DNA of 64,000 bases from Artemia franciscana (GCF_032884065.1 NC_088880.1:29787298-29851297), one strand, 5' to 3'; counted from the first letter of the stretch, positions 43,304 to 60,399 are shown. Notes: generated by a model from the sequence alone, not told the origin. Program-made: numbers and translations.

Positions 43304-45345
43304 ATGACGTCGTTTGGTGCCCAAAGCGAAAATCCAGATCAATTTATGCCTACTTTCAAAGTAAATGGGCAAATTTACCATAGAGCAGGGTCCCTTCTAC
43401 CATTCTCAGGCGAGAATCATAAATTTTTACAATTATACTTCATCAGTGATAGAAATTCTGAATTGAATGCACGTTGCGAAATTTCTCCCAACGTTGAAAG
43501 GACAATCGTTTCCCAATTGCAACATCTTTTCCACGAAAATAATAATTTAGTACGTCTGTTCAAAATAGCCATCAATTTGATGCCTACTGATACGCATAAA
43601 ATTGTTATTTCCGCTGTCAAAACGCCTCCTGGCCAACATGTGCGTAGATACAATGCTCCAACTATCGACGAAGTGGCAATCGTTATGGTCGATGATCAGT
43701 TTTTACCTCGAGATATTATTCTTCATAAGCGAAACGCTCAGTTGGTAAGAATTGCTGAAACTCATCGATGCTACGATGCCCTACAATATCCTATCATTTT
43801 ATGGGATGGAGCCGACGGCTATCACTTTAATATTAAATTGATGAATCCAGCCACTAACACAGAAATGAATAAGAAATGCAGTGCAATGCATTACTATTCC
43901 TGTAGACTAATGATTCGGCAGGATGAAGACAATTATATTTTAAAATGCCGTCAATTGTTTCACCAATATGTCGTCGATATTTATGCAAAAATTGAATCAG
44001 AACGTTTGCTATATATCCGTCTGAATCAGACAAAGCTATGCTCTGAACAATACATTCTTTTGCGAGATGCAGTTGTAAATGACGGTAATACCACAAACGT
44101 TGGAAGATTAACGATTTTACCTTCGTCATATGCTGGCAGTCCCAGTCATATGCATGAATAGGCTCAAGATGCTATTGCGTATGTTCGTCTCTATGGTCGT
44201 CCAGATTTATTTATTACATTTACATGTAATCAATCTTGGGACGAGATACAGCAGCTTTTACTTCAAGGACAATCGGCGGTTCATAGACATGACATTACGG
44301 CCCGTGTCTTCCGGCAAAAGTTGAAATCACTGATAAACTACATAGTAAAACTTGAAGTGTTTGGGTCAGTGTGATGCTGGATGTACTCAGTGGAATGGCT
44401 AAAACGAGGTTTGCCACACGCACATATATCTGGTTACATAATAAAATTACTTCTAAAGAAATTGATGATGTGATTTCCGCTGAAATACCTGATGAAAATG
44501 TCGATAAAGGCTTATATGATATTGTTGTAAAAAATATGATACATGGACATTGCGGTGCACTGAACGAAAATTCACCATGCATGGCCAAAGGAAGGTGCAC
44601 AAAGCAATATCCTCGACTTTTAGTATCCAACACAATTATTGGCAATGATGGTTACCCACAATATAGAAGAAAATCTACTGAAGATGGCGGTAAAACAGCA
44701 ATAATAAAGAAGCGTAACGGTACCACCATCGAAGTAGATAACCAGTGGGTTGTTCCATATTCCCCATTATTATCAAAAACATTTAATGCACACATAAACG
44801 TTGAATACTGTAACTCCGTAAATGCAATTAAATACATATATAAATACATCAACAAAGGCAGTGACATGGCAGTTTTTGGCTTGCAGTCCGAAATCAAAGA
44901 TATCGACGAAATCGTACAATATCAGGCTGGAAGATACATAAGCAGTAATGAAGCTGTTTGGCGAATTCTTTCATTTCCGATGCATGAACTTAGTCCAGCT
45001 GTTGTTCACTTAGCGGTACATTTACAGAATGGTCAACGTGTTTATTTCTCAGAATCCAACGTGCAACAAAGAGCCCTGAATCCACCGGATACAAAGTTAA
45101 CTGCTTTCTTTTCGCTATGCAAAAATTATTCTTTTGCAAAAAAACTACTGTATACTGAAGTGCCTTCGTATTACACGTGGAATACTAAAAATAAAGTATT
45201 TGAACGTCGAAAACAGGGTAAGTCAGTCGACGGCCAACCTACCATCTTCAAAGATACCACGATAGGAAGACTCTACACCGTTCACCCCAATCAATATGAA
45301 TGCTTCTTTCTACGCCTGCTTTTGGTGAATGTACCACACGTGCTA
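43304..45345 (+). pseudogene. Helitron HUH replicase (Rep), near full length
   Basis: Residues 1-285 (43304-44158) are open: MTSFGAQSENPDQFMPTF to GSPSHMHE, ending in a TAG that replaces a Tyr codon. The frame continues to FITFTC (motif 1, 44210-44227), TGA for Arg at 44372-44374, then VEWLKRGLPHAH, the HUH motif (44408-44425). A 1-nt frameshift follows, then an open frame to about 45345 with TFNAHINVEYC, KYIYKYINKGSD (catalytic tyrosine codons 44833 and 44845), WRILSFPMHELSPAVVH and CFFLRLLLVN. All metal-binding and tyrosine residues are still readable, but two stops and one frameshift make it inactive. The helicase that should follow is deleted. Confidence 0.9.
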
Positions 45346-45588
45346 AAACTAAAAATAGTACATAAGGCTTTGTATATGCACAGACAATGGGAAAGCCAAG
45401 AATGTTGTATATTCGCAAGTTTTACGTGATTCAAAACACATATATAAATCTATCTATATTCATAGGTGGTACACAGGGACACAACTACAATGGCGCGTAA
45501 CTAATATGGCGCGTAATGACTTACGCACGCGGGGGGGCTTGGTGGGGCGCGAAGCGCCCCCAACAACTAGGTCTATACCAACAGCTAG
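45346..45588 (+). other. Helicase remnant and Helitron 3' terminus
   Basis: A few helicase codons (HVLKLKI), a leader-like GTACATAAGGCTTTGTATATG, the tail end, and hairpins 1 and 2 (imperfect). Hairpin 3 is reduced to CTATACCAACAG, then CTAG. Confidence 0.75.
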
Positions 45589-51431
<5,843 letters not shown>

Positions 51432-51446
51432 TTTTAACTACGTAAA

Positions 51447-51546
51447 NNNNNNNNNNNNNNNNNNNNNNNNNNNNNNNNNNNNNNNNNNNNNNNNNNNNNN
51501 NNNNNNNNNNNNNNNNNNNNNNNNNNNNNNNNNNNNNNNNNNNNNN
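51447..51546. other. Assembly gap (100 N)
   Basis: Exactly 100 N, the conventional length for a gap of unknown size. It interrupts a helicase tail on the left and an STPR gene on the right. Confidence 0.98.
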
Positions 51547-52143
51547 AGCTGCTGATAGAGAAAGTCAGAAAAAGAAAGCGTGCCGAGGAACTACCAGAGC
51601 AACGCGAAAGCAGACTTGCTGCTAAAAGAGAAAGTGAAAAAAGAAGGCGTGCGAGGAATCAAAAGACCAGCAGGGAAACAGGCTTGAGGCTGATAGAGAA
51701 AGAAAGAAAAGAAAGCATGCCGAGGAACTACCAGAGCAACGCAGAAGCAGACTTGCTGCTAAAAGAGAAAGTGAAAAAAGAAGGCGTGCCGAGGAATCAA
51801 AAGACCAGCAGGGAAACAGGCTTGAGGCTGATAGAGAAAGAAAGAACAGAAAGCATGCCGAGGAACTACCAGAGCAACGCAGAAGCAGACTTGCTGCTAA
51901 AAGAGAATGTGAAAAAAGAAGGCGTGCCGAGGAATTACAAGAACAGCAAGAAATCAGGCTTGCTGCTGAAAGAGAAAGTAAGAAAAGAAAGCGTGCCGAG
52001 GAATCACAAGAACAGCAAGAAATCAGGCTTGCTGCTGATAGAGAAAGTAAGAAAAGAAAGCGTGCCGAGGAATTACAAGAACAGCAAGAAATCAGGCTTG
52101 CTGCTGATAGAGAAAGTAAGAAAAGAAACCTCTTCAGGATTTA
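51547..52143 (+). pseudogene. STPR-repeat gene, left end in gap
   Basis: Eight to nine 23-residue units. Frameshifts near 51575 (extra A) and 51650 (lost C) break the first two. From about 51653 the STPR frame is open to TAG 52141-52143: RLAAKRESEKRRRAEESKDQ, QEIRLAADRESKKRKRAEEL and similar, with alternating EELPEQRRS and ESKDQQGN variants. It ends by fusion to the helicase after ESKKRN. It has no ATG because the start lies in the gap. Confidence 0.75.
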
Positions 52144-52594
52144 GGAATGCCTTCCCCTAACCGTATCGCTGCTGTTTCGACATGTGTAGAATTGGATCGT
52201 GAACAAAGTTACAGTACGGGTGATCTATTGTCGTATGTACAAAATAATATTTCCAAGTTAACGTCGGAACAAAAAGGAGGCCACAATCCTGACAGGGCCT
52301 TTTGAGGGTGAGGCTGTTCTTATTCCTCGCATTCCCATGATTCCAACAGATCTGCCTTTTCAATTTAAAAGATTGCAATTCCCAATTCGATTAGCATTTG
52401 CAATCACCATTAACAAAGCTCAAGGTCAATGATTAGAAAAATGTGGTATTGATCTTAATACTGATTGTTTTTCCCATGGACAATTGTACGTTGCATGTTC
52501 GAGGGTCGGTAAACCTGACAATCTATTTATATGCAGCGCGAATTGGACAGCAAAGAATGTTGTATATTCGCAAGTTTTACGCAGTTAATTTGTA
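52128..52594 (+). pseudogene. Helitron helicase, motor deleted
   Basis: [37 protein letters not shown], then an out-of-frame jump to [19 protein letters not shown]. One stop replaces Ser in AQGQSLEK (TGA near 52430), then [13 protein letters not shown] to VLRS. Confidence 0.85.
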
Positions 52595-52597
52595 TTT

Positions 52598-53097
52598 CGG
52601 AACCAAATGAAGCGGTTAATTATCCATCTGAATTTTTAAATTCCATAGATCCTTCAGGGTGTCCACCACACCTGCTACAACTAAAAATAGGCGTACCAAT
52701 AATACTTTTAAGAAATATCAACCCACCAAAGCTTTGCAATGGCACGCGACTTGCCGTAAAAAAAAAACAATGGAAAACCTAATAGATGCCACAATCTTGA
52801 CAGGGCCTTATGAGGGAGAGGCTGTTCTTATTCCTCGCATTCCCATGATTCCAACGGATCTGCTCTTTCAATTTTAAAGATTGCAATTCCCAATTCGATT
52901 AGCATTTGCAACCACCATCAACAAAGCTCAAGGGCAATCACTAGAAAAATGCGGTATAGATCTTAATACAGATTGCTTTCACCAATGTACAATTGTATGT
53001 TGCATCTTTGAGGGTCGGTAAACCTGACAATCTATTTATACGCACAGACAATGGGGACAGCGAAGACTGTTGTATATTCACAAGTTTTACGTAGTTA
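52598..53097 (+). pseudogene. Helitron helicase C-terminal part, second tandem copy
   Basis: [20 protein letters not shown] to VLRS with several lesions: an extra A in the A run near 52758, a stop at 52876, CACCAATGTACAATTG in place of CCCATGGACAATTG. It directly follows the end of the previous copy. Confidence 0.8.
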
Positions 53098-53125
53098 ATT
53101 TGTATTGTATCTATCTATCTATCTA

Positions 53126-53467
53126 TCTATATAAAAACGAGTTGTGTGTATGCATGTTTGTTTGTTTGTAAAAAGAGCGTTTGCATATGACGTCATTATT
53201 AGTACATACGGCTTTGTATATGGACAGACAATGGGAAAGCCAAGAAGGTTGTATATTCGCAATTTTTACGTAGTTTGAAACACATATATAAATCTATCTA
53301 TATTCACAGGTGGGACACAGGGACACAACTACAATGGCGCGTAACTAATATGGCGCGTAACTAATATGGCGCGTAACGACTTACGCGCGCGGGGAGGCTT
53401 GGAGGGGGCGCGAAGCGCCCCACCAACTAGGTGTTGGGGTGGCGCGAAGCGCCACCCCAACAGCTAG
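53126..53467 (+). mobile_element. Minimal Helitron (342 bp)
   Basis: 5' TCTATATAAAAACGAG after (TCTA)n, leader with ATGACGTCAT, short helicase tail, hairpins, CTAG 53464-53467. An extra TATGGCGCGTAAC unit before the hairpins makes three instead of two. Confidence 0.9.
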
Positions 53468-53599
53468 TATATATATATATATATATATCTATATCACAGG
53501 AGGGACACAGGGACACAAGGGCTTGAGGGGGGGGGGGGGGTGCAAAGCGCCCCCACCAACTAGTGTTGGGGTGGACCGAAGCTCCACCCCAACAGCTAG
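53468..53599 (+). mobile_element. Helitron 3' end fragment
   Basis: (TA)n, CACAGGAGGGACACAGG, a run of about 14 G near 53527, degenerate hairpins (GGACCGAAGCTCC for hairpin 3) and CTAG 53596-53599. Confidence 0.8.
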
Positions 53600-54227
53600 T
53601 ATATATATAGAAATAAGTTGTATGTTTGTACGCATATGTCGTCATTATAAGCATATAAGCCTTTGTATATGACGTCGTTATAAGTATATAAGAGGTGATT
53701 CAAAGAGAAATTTCAGTATAAATTCTACAATGGCAGAAGAAACAGCCAAGGAAGCTCCTCAAAGAGTTAATTCAAAGAGAAATTTTAGTATAAATCCTAC
53801 AATGGCAGAAGAAACAGCCGAGGAAGCGGCTCAAAGAGCTAATGCCAAAAGGCTTGCGGCTAAAAGAGAAATTAAGAAAAGAAAGCGTGCCGATGAATCA
53901 CAAGAACAACTTAAAAACAGGCTTGCTTCTCAAAGAGAAACTACCAAAAAAATCGTGCCAAAGAATCACAAGAACAACGTGAAAACAGGCTTGAGGCTCA
54001 AAGAGAAATTACCCGAAAAATCATGCCGAGGAATCACAAGAACAACGTGAAAACAGGCTTGCGGCTCAAAGAGATAATGCCAAAAGAAAGCGTGCCGAGG
54101 AATCACAAGAGCAATGTCAAAATTATCGCCTGGCATTCAGGTACAGCCCAGTCGATGATTATAGCTTGAGTGATGTATTCAAATTGGGACTATGTCTAAA
54201 ATTTGTCCCTATTGCAAGGCCTTGAAA
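53600..54227 (+). mobile_element. Helitron 5' part with decayed STPR gene
   Basis: Starts right after CTAG as TATATATATAGAAATAAG. Leader with GTCGTCATTATAAG and ATGACGTCGTTATAAG, then the STPR gene. It is interrupted at 54227 by another Helitron. Confidence 0.8.
53730..54227 (+). pseudogene. STPR-repeat gene with frameshifts
   Basis: MAEETAKEAPQRVNSKRNF then a second MAEETAEEAAQRANAKRL, STPR units (KREIKKRKRADESQEQLKN), a frameshift in the A run near 53948, further units in other frames, YRLAFRYSPVDDYSLS, a small deletion, and CPYCKALK, where the next Helitron is inserted. Start module duplicated as in the downstream gene. Confidence 0.8.
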
Positions 54228-54327
54228 TCTATATATATAAAAATAATTTGTATGTTTGTACGCATATGACGTCATTATAAGTATATAAGGGGGCGATTCA
54301 AAGAGAAATTTCAGTATAAATCCTACA

Positions 54328-54600
54328 ATGGCAGAAGAAACAGCCGAGGAAGCTGCTCAAAGAATTAATTCAAAGATAAATTTTAGTTTTAATCCTACAA
54401 TGGCAGAAGGAACAGCTGAGGAAGCTACTCAAAGAGTTAATGCCAAAAGACTTGCGGCTAATAGAGAAAGTAAGAAAAGAAAGCGTGCAGAGGAGTCACA
54501 AGAACAGCGTGAAAACAGACCTGCTTTTCAAAGAGAAATTGCCAAAAAAAAAATCGAGCCTAGGAATCACAAGAACAACGTGAAAACAGGCACGCGGCTC
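54328..54600 (+). pseudogene. First STPR start module, frameshifted
   Basis: MAEETAEEAAQRINSKINF, second MAEGTAEEATQRVNAKRL, unit ANRESKKRKRAEESQEQREN, then a frameshift in a long A run near 54545. A fresh ATG at 54629 follows. Confidence 0.7.
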
Positions 54601-54628
54601 AAAGAGAAATCTCAGTATAAATCCTACA

Positions 54629-55417
54629 ATGGCAGAAGAAACAGCCAAGGAAGCTGCTCAAAGAGTTATTTCGAAGAGAAATTTTAGTATAAATCCTACA
54701 ATTTCAGAAGAAACAGCCGAGGAAGCGGCTCAAAGAGTTAATGCCAAAAGGCTTGCGGCCAGAAGAGAGAGTAAGAAAATAAAGTGTGCCGAAGAATCAC
54801 AAGAACAACGTGAAAACAGGCTTGCGTCTCAAGAGAAACTACCAAAAAAAAATCGTGCCGAGAAATCACAAGAACAATGTGAAAACAGGCTCGCGGCTCA
54901 AAGTGATAAAATCAAAAGAAAGCGTGCCGAGGAATCACAAGAACAACGTGAAAACAGGCTTGAGGCTCAAAGAGAAATTACCGAAGAAAATCATTCCGAG
55001 GAATCACAAGAACAACGTGAAAACAGGCTTGCGGCTCAAAGACATAATACCAAAAGAAAGCGTGTCGAGGAATCACAAGAACAACGTGAAAACAGGCTTG
55101 CGGCTCAAAGAGATAATGCCAAAAGAAAGTGTGCCAAAGAATCACAAGAGCAATGTGAAAATTATCGCCTGGCATTAAGGTACAGCCCAGTCGATGATTA
55201 TAGCTTGAGTAGATGTATTCAAATCGGGACTAAGTCTAAAATTTGTCCCTATTGCAAGGCCTTGAAATTTAATGGTGAAACAATGGGAATGTGTTGCGTC
55301 TCAGGAAAAGTTAAACTTCCTCAACTGGCTGCACCACCAGAGCCATTGAAAACTTTGCTTACTGGAACTACGTCAGAATCTAAGCGTTTTTTTTTTATTA
55401 AACATCAGAAAATATAA
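54629..55417 (+). CDS. STPR-repeat and zinc-knuckle protein, 262 aa
   Basis: ATG 54629 to TAA 55415-55417, the longest intact STPR frame here. Residues 1-45: start module MAEETAKEAAQRVISKRNF and a second EETAEEAAQRVNAKRL. Residues about 46-182: six 23-residue units (for example AAQRDNAKRKCAKESQEQCE), mostly R-L-A-A-x-R ... A-E-E-S-Q-E-Q-R-E-N. Then YRLALRYSPVDDYSLSRC, CPYCKALKFNGETMGMCC, GKVKLPQLAAPPEPLKTLL and SKRFFF before the T-run frameshift. No replicase follows, only a 13-codon stub. If expressed it would be a DNA- or RNA-binding protein without enzyme activity. Expression from the CRE-rich leader is inference. Confidence 0.65.
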   Translation: MAEETAKEAAQRVISKRNFSINPTISEETAEEAAQRVNAKRLAARRESKKIKCAEESQEQRENRLASQEKLPKKNRAEKSQEQCENRLAAQSDKIKRKRAEESQEQRENRLEAQREITEENHSEESQEQRENRLAAQRHNTKRKRVEESQEQRENRLAAQRDNAKRKCAKESQEQCENYRLALRYSPVDDYSLSRCIQIGTKSKICPYCKALKFNGETMGMCCVSGKVKLPQLAAPPEPLKTLLTGTTSESKRFFFIKHQKI

Positions 55418-55467
55418 CTCATGTTTCCAAATGACGTCGTTTGGTGCCCAAATCGAAAATCAAGATC

Positions 55468-55640
55468 AATACACCGGGACACAGGGAATATAAATGACAA
55501 TCGGGACACTCAAAGAGAAATTACAGACCGAGACACTGGGACACAAATGACGACCGGGACACATGGAATATAAATTAACCGGGACACAGGGACACAACTA
55601 CAACGGGGACGCTGGAAGGGCACAGGGGGGATATATAAAT
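55468..55640 (+). repeat. CGGGACAC minisatellite
   Basis: Near-identical to 318-490. Confidence 0.9.
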
Positions 55641-55659
55641 GATGATGGGGACACAGAGA

Positions 55660-55856
55660 ATATTCGATTAGCAATCACCATCAACAAAGCTCAAGGACAA
55701 TCTTTAGAAAAATGCGGTATAGATCTAAATACGAATTGTTTTCCCATGGACAATTATATGTTGCTTGTTCAAGAGTCGGTAAACCTGACAATCTATTCAT
55801 ATGCACAGACAATGGGACAGCGAAGAATTTTGTATATTCGCAAGTTTTACGTAGTT
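55660..55856 (+). pseudogene. Helitron helicase tail
   Basis: [20 protein letters not shown] onward; the same missing T before CCCATGG as at 590, so the frameshift predates the duplication. Confidence 0.85.
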
Positions 55857-55859
55857 AAA

Positions 55860-55860
<1 letters not shown>

Positions 55861-55913
<53 letters not shown>
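55861..55913. repeat. (TA)n array inside Helitron
   Basis: Purer and longer than in the sister copy at 710-751. Confidence 0.95.
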
Positions 55914-55918
<5 letters not shown>

Positions 55919-56179
55919 TCACAGGTGGGACACAGGGACACAACTACAATGGCGCGTAACTAATATGGCGCGTAACAACTTACGCACGCCCATCAACTAA
56001 GTGCGAAGCGCCACACCAACAGATAGTTCTTATCAAGCCTGGTTGAGCTTGGACCCACAAGGATATTGATATGCACAGGAAAAAGATAGAATAAAAAATA
56101 GTATATATCACGTACCTAACAAAAAAGTCACTAACATGTATGTCAGAGTATCCTTGGAACTACTTCCAGAACAGTGCCT

Positions 56180-56625
56180 GAGATCCATTTCAAATTAACT
56201 GTTTTGTTTGAAAGAGTAATTCTACAGTTCCAGTCTAATTGCCTGACCCTTAATCCTGCCAAACCGAAGTTGCTGAATTTTTCATAAATTTCTCAGCCTT
56301 GCCCCCAACTTTCAGAAATTCATCTTTCAAGGGGTTGTCTCAGTACACCTAGTGATTGTTCTTTTCGGTTCCTAGGTGTTCTCTTCGATGAGAATATGTT
56401 CTAGGAGACATCGAGGAATCTCGACACTCAACAAATTTTCCTGAGTCAGTTCTGAAAATTTGTATCACTGTTTAATTCAGTTTTACGTATCTTATTGGCC
56501 TATTAGTTGGACATAAACTATTTGGTCCCCTTTGATACTGTTGTCTGACGTATACGACAGAGCATGAAACTTTGTCTTTGAAATACGTGTCAGTAAATAA
56601 GCTGTTGCCTGATTTTAAGTCACTT
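56180..56625 (+). pseudogene. Non-LTR reverse transcriptase relic, copy 2
   Basis: Same frame as 1150-1572: LTLNPAKPKLLNF, FRFLGVLFDENMF, LAY.LDINYLV. The same stops are present. Confidence 0.5.
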
Positions 56626-57089
56626 TATATTATTGTTTCATGTGTTTTTTTTCTTCTTCAAGTAACTGGTGATGTTCCCGTGACCTCCAGAACTAGTCCG
56701 TCATTTGTCTGTGCCCTTTCTATCTTTGTAACTACGATAACATTTAAATTCCGTTCAGTCTATCTTCAGATCAGACTTCAAACCTCTGACGGCTTCTCAG
56801 TCTGCCTGGGATACTTTGTCTAAGCCGGCTTAAAAATATCACTCGTATGGTTAATCGGATATAAAATTTGGAAAAACATTTTTTTATCATCGGATATTTT
56901 TTTTTATTAATGCCTCTGTGCGCTTGATTTCTGGTCTCTGGGTTGAGTTGAAATACGGTAATGACTGCGCAAAGTATTTTGCCTCTTGGTGATAGCTTAT
57001 CCTTTTTAATCTTTGGTGTGTGTGTTTTTGTTTAGTTCTCCTTTTTGGTTTTTCCTATTATTTTTTGTGTCTCCCTGCATTCCCGGCAG

Positions 57090-57183
57090 TATAAAAGGGT
57101 ATTTTTTGTTATTGTTTCCAATTGTTTGTTCACTGTGTATGAATAGATATTTTATTGTTTGCAGCGATAGCTGCAAACAATAA
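57090..57183. other. TATA-like box and perfect hairpin, copy 2
   Basis: TATAAAAGG at 57090 and the GATA-loop hairpin 57152-57165/57170-57183 are both unchanged relative to copy 1. Confidence 0.5.
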
Positions 57184-57258
57184 ATTGGTTGTAAAAATTG
57201 GTTGCAAAAAATTGGTTTACAAACAAAAAATTGGTTGCAGCGATAGCTGCAAAAAACC

Positions 57259-59210
57259 AGTCTGTAAAACTTTCAGGAAAAGTTGCCATTTGTAGACGAT
57301 TCAGGAGTTGTAAATATCATTTTGATTATTCATCATAGTAAAAAATTGTTGCAAAATTAAACTTGTGGGATTTTCAAAAAATCGCCTGAATACCCTCAAA
57401 AATGACGTCCGATCAATACGAACAGTACACCACTAGAATCACCATTGCCAGAACCCCATATAAGAAACTTAGAGCCCAACCCCCACCCCTCACCTAAAAC
57501 AACAAGGGCCTTTTCTGCATAGGAAGAACTCATGTGTCTCTTTTTTAGCTTATCTTTTTCTTCATCGCTAAGAGGGCAATGGGACATCTTATAGAGCTTT
57601 TGAAACAGTCATTTGCAAGAAAATTGTGGTATCTGCGTGATCTTGCAAATAGCAATTTTTGAAGTATTACTTTGGACAAAAACTACGTAGATGGACGCCT
57701 TACATACAATGATCTTATCTTAGATCGAACTCCTGTCCTGTGGTAGCGCAGTAGGTTTGACCTTAGCTTGGTAATACGGGACCCAGAGTTCGAATCCTGC
57801 TGCAGCAATGCACTGCAGGGCCGACGCAGGGACCTTAGTAGTCAAGAAGCGTCGTTATCCTGATACAATACAATAGATCGAACTCCTGGTCCAGTATTAC
57901 GACACAAAGATCAATCCCGCCACACGACCTTTTTCTTGTTTCGATTACCATTGAGAAGCTTCGGCATGATTTCATCGCCAGGATCAAGTGCCAATCCCTG
58001 CAGTGGGTCGCTGCATCTGATTTTGAATTGCATGACAAGTATTAGCAAGCAGCGGTTAATCGCATTGCGCCCCTACAGGACGCCTCTCCGCCCAAATAAT
58101 AATTAGGATATTTTCCATTGATGAGTGTTCGATTATGATGCCATCTAAAATAAAAATATATTGAACAGGTCCATGTCCATAGAGAAACAGCATTTGAAAG
58201 ACTAACTCGACTTCTATAAATTAAAGACTAATCAATGATTTCATTATACCAGGTTAAAGACAACAACTAAATTGGTCATTGCATTCAGCTGGTTAGTTGC
58301 TTTGTTATCAAACCCTTTTTTTTGGCAATTTTGAATGTATATTGTAGGCTTAATGCTTACAAATTTACTAGACTCATTTGTCGCTTGGTACACTGTAAGT
58401 ATTTTTTTAGTAACAAAATCGTCAGAAAAATTGCTAATTTCCTTTGACGTTTATTTTCATCCATGGGTTCAATTTTCTTTTAAGAAAATCCCTAATAATT
58501 CGGGCATAGTGAAAGCACTGCTTGTGACACTGATAATGTAACATTGTGACATTGTCAAAAACGACATCGTGACAAAAAAAATGAACAGCTCTTCCATCCA
58601 TTCTTCGGAAAATTGACGCATAGGAACTTCGGCTGCACTGAGTCTCCCTGATGTACGATGTGCAGCAACGCTTTTCCTGAATATTATTTTGAGTAATGCT
58701 GCGGAGAGGGGGTAGTTAGATCTGTCGGAGGTAGAGAAATAATTTGGATTTTACGGCATAGCATCCTTGTGTGTAGTCAGGATTAAGAGCTTCTACAAAA
58801 ATATCCATTATTTAATTCTTAAGCTCCCCACTTTAGCTTAAGAGTTATCTTACATCTCTCTATACACAAAAATGTATCTATATATAAAAAATGTACTGTC
58901 TGTCTATTACACTATCTTCTATAAAAAAAGGAAAAAAAATAAAAAAAAACTTGAAAAAACACTAAAAAAAGAAAAAACTTGAAAAAAAGAAAAAGGAAAC
59001 AAAAAACTGAAAAAAAGAAAGAAAAGAAAAAAAGGAAACTAAAAAAAAGAAAAAAACTGAAAAAATAGAAAAACAGAAAAACAAAAAAAAACAAAAGAAA
59101 AAAGAAAAAATCATAGAATATTTTTTATTTATCCGGTTAAATGATCTGCAGAAATAAGGACAACAGGTTTCAGTTCTTTTCCATTTTCTCTATCACTCTA
59201 TATTAATCAT
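57259..59210. repeat. Four-copy block, copy D (with SINE)
   Basis: Closest to copy 1. It lacks about 60 bp near 57690 (between AAAACTACG and GTAGATGGACG) and about 25 bp near 57270. It carries the SINE, the possible exon (donor edge near 57494) and the A-rich tract 58925-59106. Confidence 0.85.
57736..57874 (+). mobile_element. tRNA-derived SINE, duplicate of 2808-2946
   Basis: Same 14-bp target repeats (57722-57735, 57875-57888) and same length; one base differs (GCCGACGC for GCCAACGC). The same insertion event copied with its block. Confidence 0.9.
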
Positions 59211-59309
59211 ATAATCAACAATACAATCTATATTAGTAGTTACCGCAGTACATTGGCTTTGATGTTCTCTTTCGAATTCGAAAGATGCGAGTTCAAGTCA
59301 CTTAGCGGT
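59107..59309 (+). other. tRNA-like repeat unit joined to Helitron
   Basis: Same unit as 10046-10290 with GTTCAAGTC near 59291. At CACTTAGCGGTA it joins an STPR coding fragment instead of continuing GGTAATGTATTCC. Confidence 0.35.
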
Positions 59310-59463
59310 AAAAGAAAGCGTGCCGAGGAATCACAAGAACAGCAAGAAAACAGGCTTGTGGCTGATAGAGAAAGTAAGAAAAGAGAGCGTGCCGAGGAAT
59401 CACAAGAACAGCAAGAAAACAGGCTTGCGGCTAAAGAACGCAAAACCGCGCAGTTAGATGAAA
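59310..59463 (+). pseudogene. Small STPR gene, internal fragment
   Basis: KRKRAEESQEQQENRLVADR, then ESKKRERAEESQ and RKTAQLDEN: type 1 pattern. The acidic tail is missing; at 59464 it joins the end of a helicase tail (TCGCATGTTTTACGTAGTT). Confidence 0.75.
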
Positions 59464-59889
59464 ATTCGCATGTTTTACGTAGTTATTTATCTCTACTCAC
59501 AGGTGGGACACAGGGACACAACTACAATGGTGCGTAACGACTTACGCGCGCGGGGGAGCTTGGGGGGCCAAGCCTATATCTATATATAGATATATATAGA
59601 GGGCCCATAATAACTACGTAAAACATGCGAATATACAACATTCTTCGCTGTCCCATTGTCTGTGCATATAAATAGATTGTCAGGTTTACTGACTCTTGAA
59701 CATGCAACATATAAATTGTCCATGGGAAAAACAATCCGTATATATCTACCTATATTCACAGGTGGGACATGGACACGACTACAATGGCGCATAACGACTT
59801 ACGCACGTGGAGGTGGCTTGGGGGGGTGGCGCGAAGCGCCCCCACCAACTAGGTGTTGGGGTGGCGCGAAGCGCCACCTCAACAGCTAG
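59464..59889 (+). mobile_element. Helitron 3' ends and an inverted helicase tail
   Basis: A truncated plus 3' region (59480-59565), a minus-strand helicase tail (59740-59615), then a complete plus 3' end with hairpins and CTAG 59886-59889 followed by T. Confidence 0.8.
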
Positions 59890-60296
59890 TTCAATATAAA
59901 TGTTTGCGGCTCAAAGAGAAAGTACCACTAATCCTACAATGGTACCAAAAAGTACATACCAGGAGGAAACACCAGAGAAAACGTAATAGAGGCAACAATC
60001 TTGACACGGCCTTCTGTGGGTGAGGCTGTTCTTATTCCTTGCATTCCCATGATTCAAACGGATCTGCCTTTTCAGTTTAAAAGATTGCGATTCCCAATTC
60101 GGATTAGCATTTGCAATCACCATCAACAAAGCTCAAAGTCAATCATTAGAAAAATGCGGTTTAGATCTTAATACGGATTGTTCCCATGGACGATTATACG
60201 TTGCATGCTCAAGAATCGGTAAACCGGACAATCTATTTATATACATAGAGAATGGAACAGTGAAGAATCTTGTATATCCACAAGTTTTACGCAGTT
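59890..60296 (+). pseudogene. STPR start/helicase fusion, SINE-free
   Basis: FAAQRESTTNPTMVPK, stop, IEATILT ... [46 protein letters not shown] to VLRS. The SINE target TGAGGCTGTTCTTAT occurs once (60021-60035), so this is the pre-insertion state of 41725-42275. Confidence 0.8.
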
Positions 60297-60399
60297 AAAA
60301 ATTAGCACATATCCGTTGTATATACATATGAGAATCAATATGTAGAAGCCTGCCGCGTGCCACTAGATGGGGCCAGGTGGTGAAGCCGTCTGGTCCCAG

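Larger units (their letters stand above)
42411..45588 (+). mobile_element. Most complete Helitron: STPR, replicase, both ends (3.2 kb)
   Basis: 5' TCTACATATATAAAAATAAG at 42411, subfamily 2 leader, STPR gene, zinc-knuckle region, nearly whole HUH replicase, then a deletion removing all of the helicase except its last bases, hairpins, and CTAG 45585-45588. The next element starts at the very next base (TC 45589). It is the only copy here with all three replicase motifs. Confidence 0.9.
54228..56026 (+). mobile_element. Helitron encoding an STPR/zinc-knuckle protein (1.8 kb)
   Basis: TC at 54228 inserted into the CPYCKALK codons of the preceding copy at an A^T position (GAAA^TTTAAT in intact genes). 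Leader with ATGACGTCATTATAAG, two start modules, a 262-aa gene, replicase stub, minisatellite 55468-55640, helicase tail 55660-55856, (TA)n, and a degenerate 3' end GATAG at 56026. Confidence 0.85.
56027..57258. repeat. Duplicated non-Helitron block, copy 2
   Basis: Second copy of 861-2220, lacking about 130 bp near 56145. The duplication includes the Helitron before it and the four-copy block after it. Confidence 0.85.
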
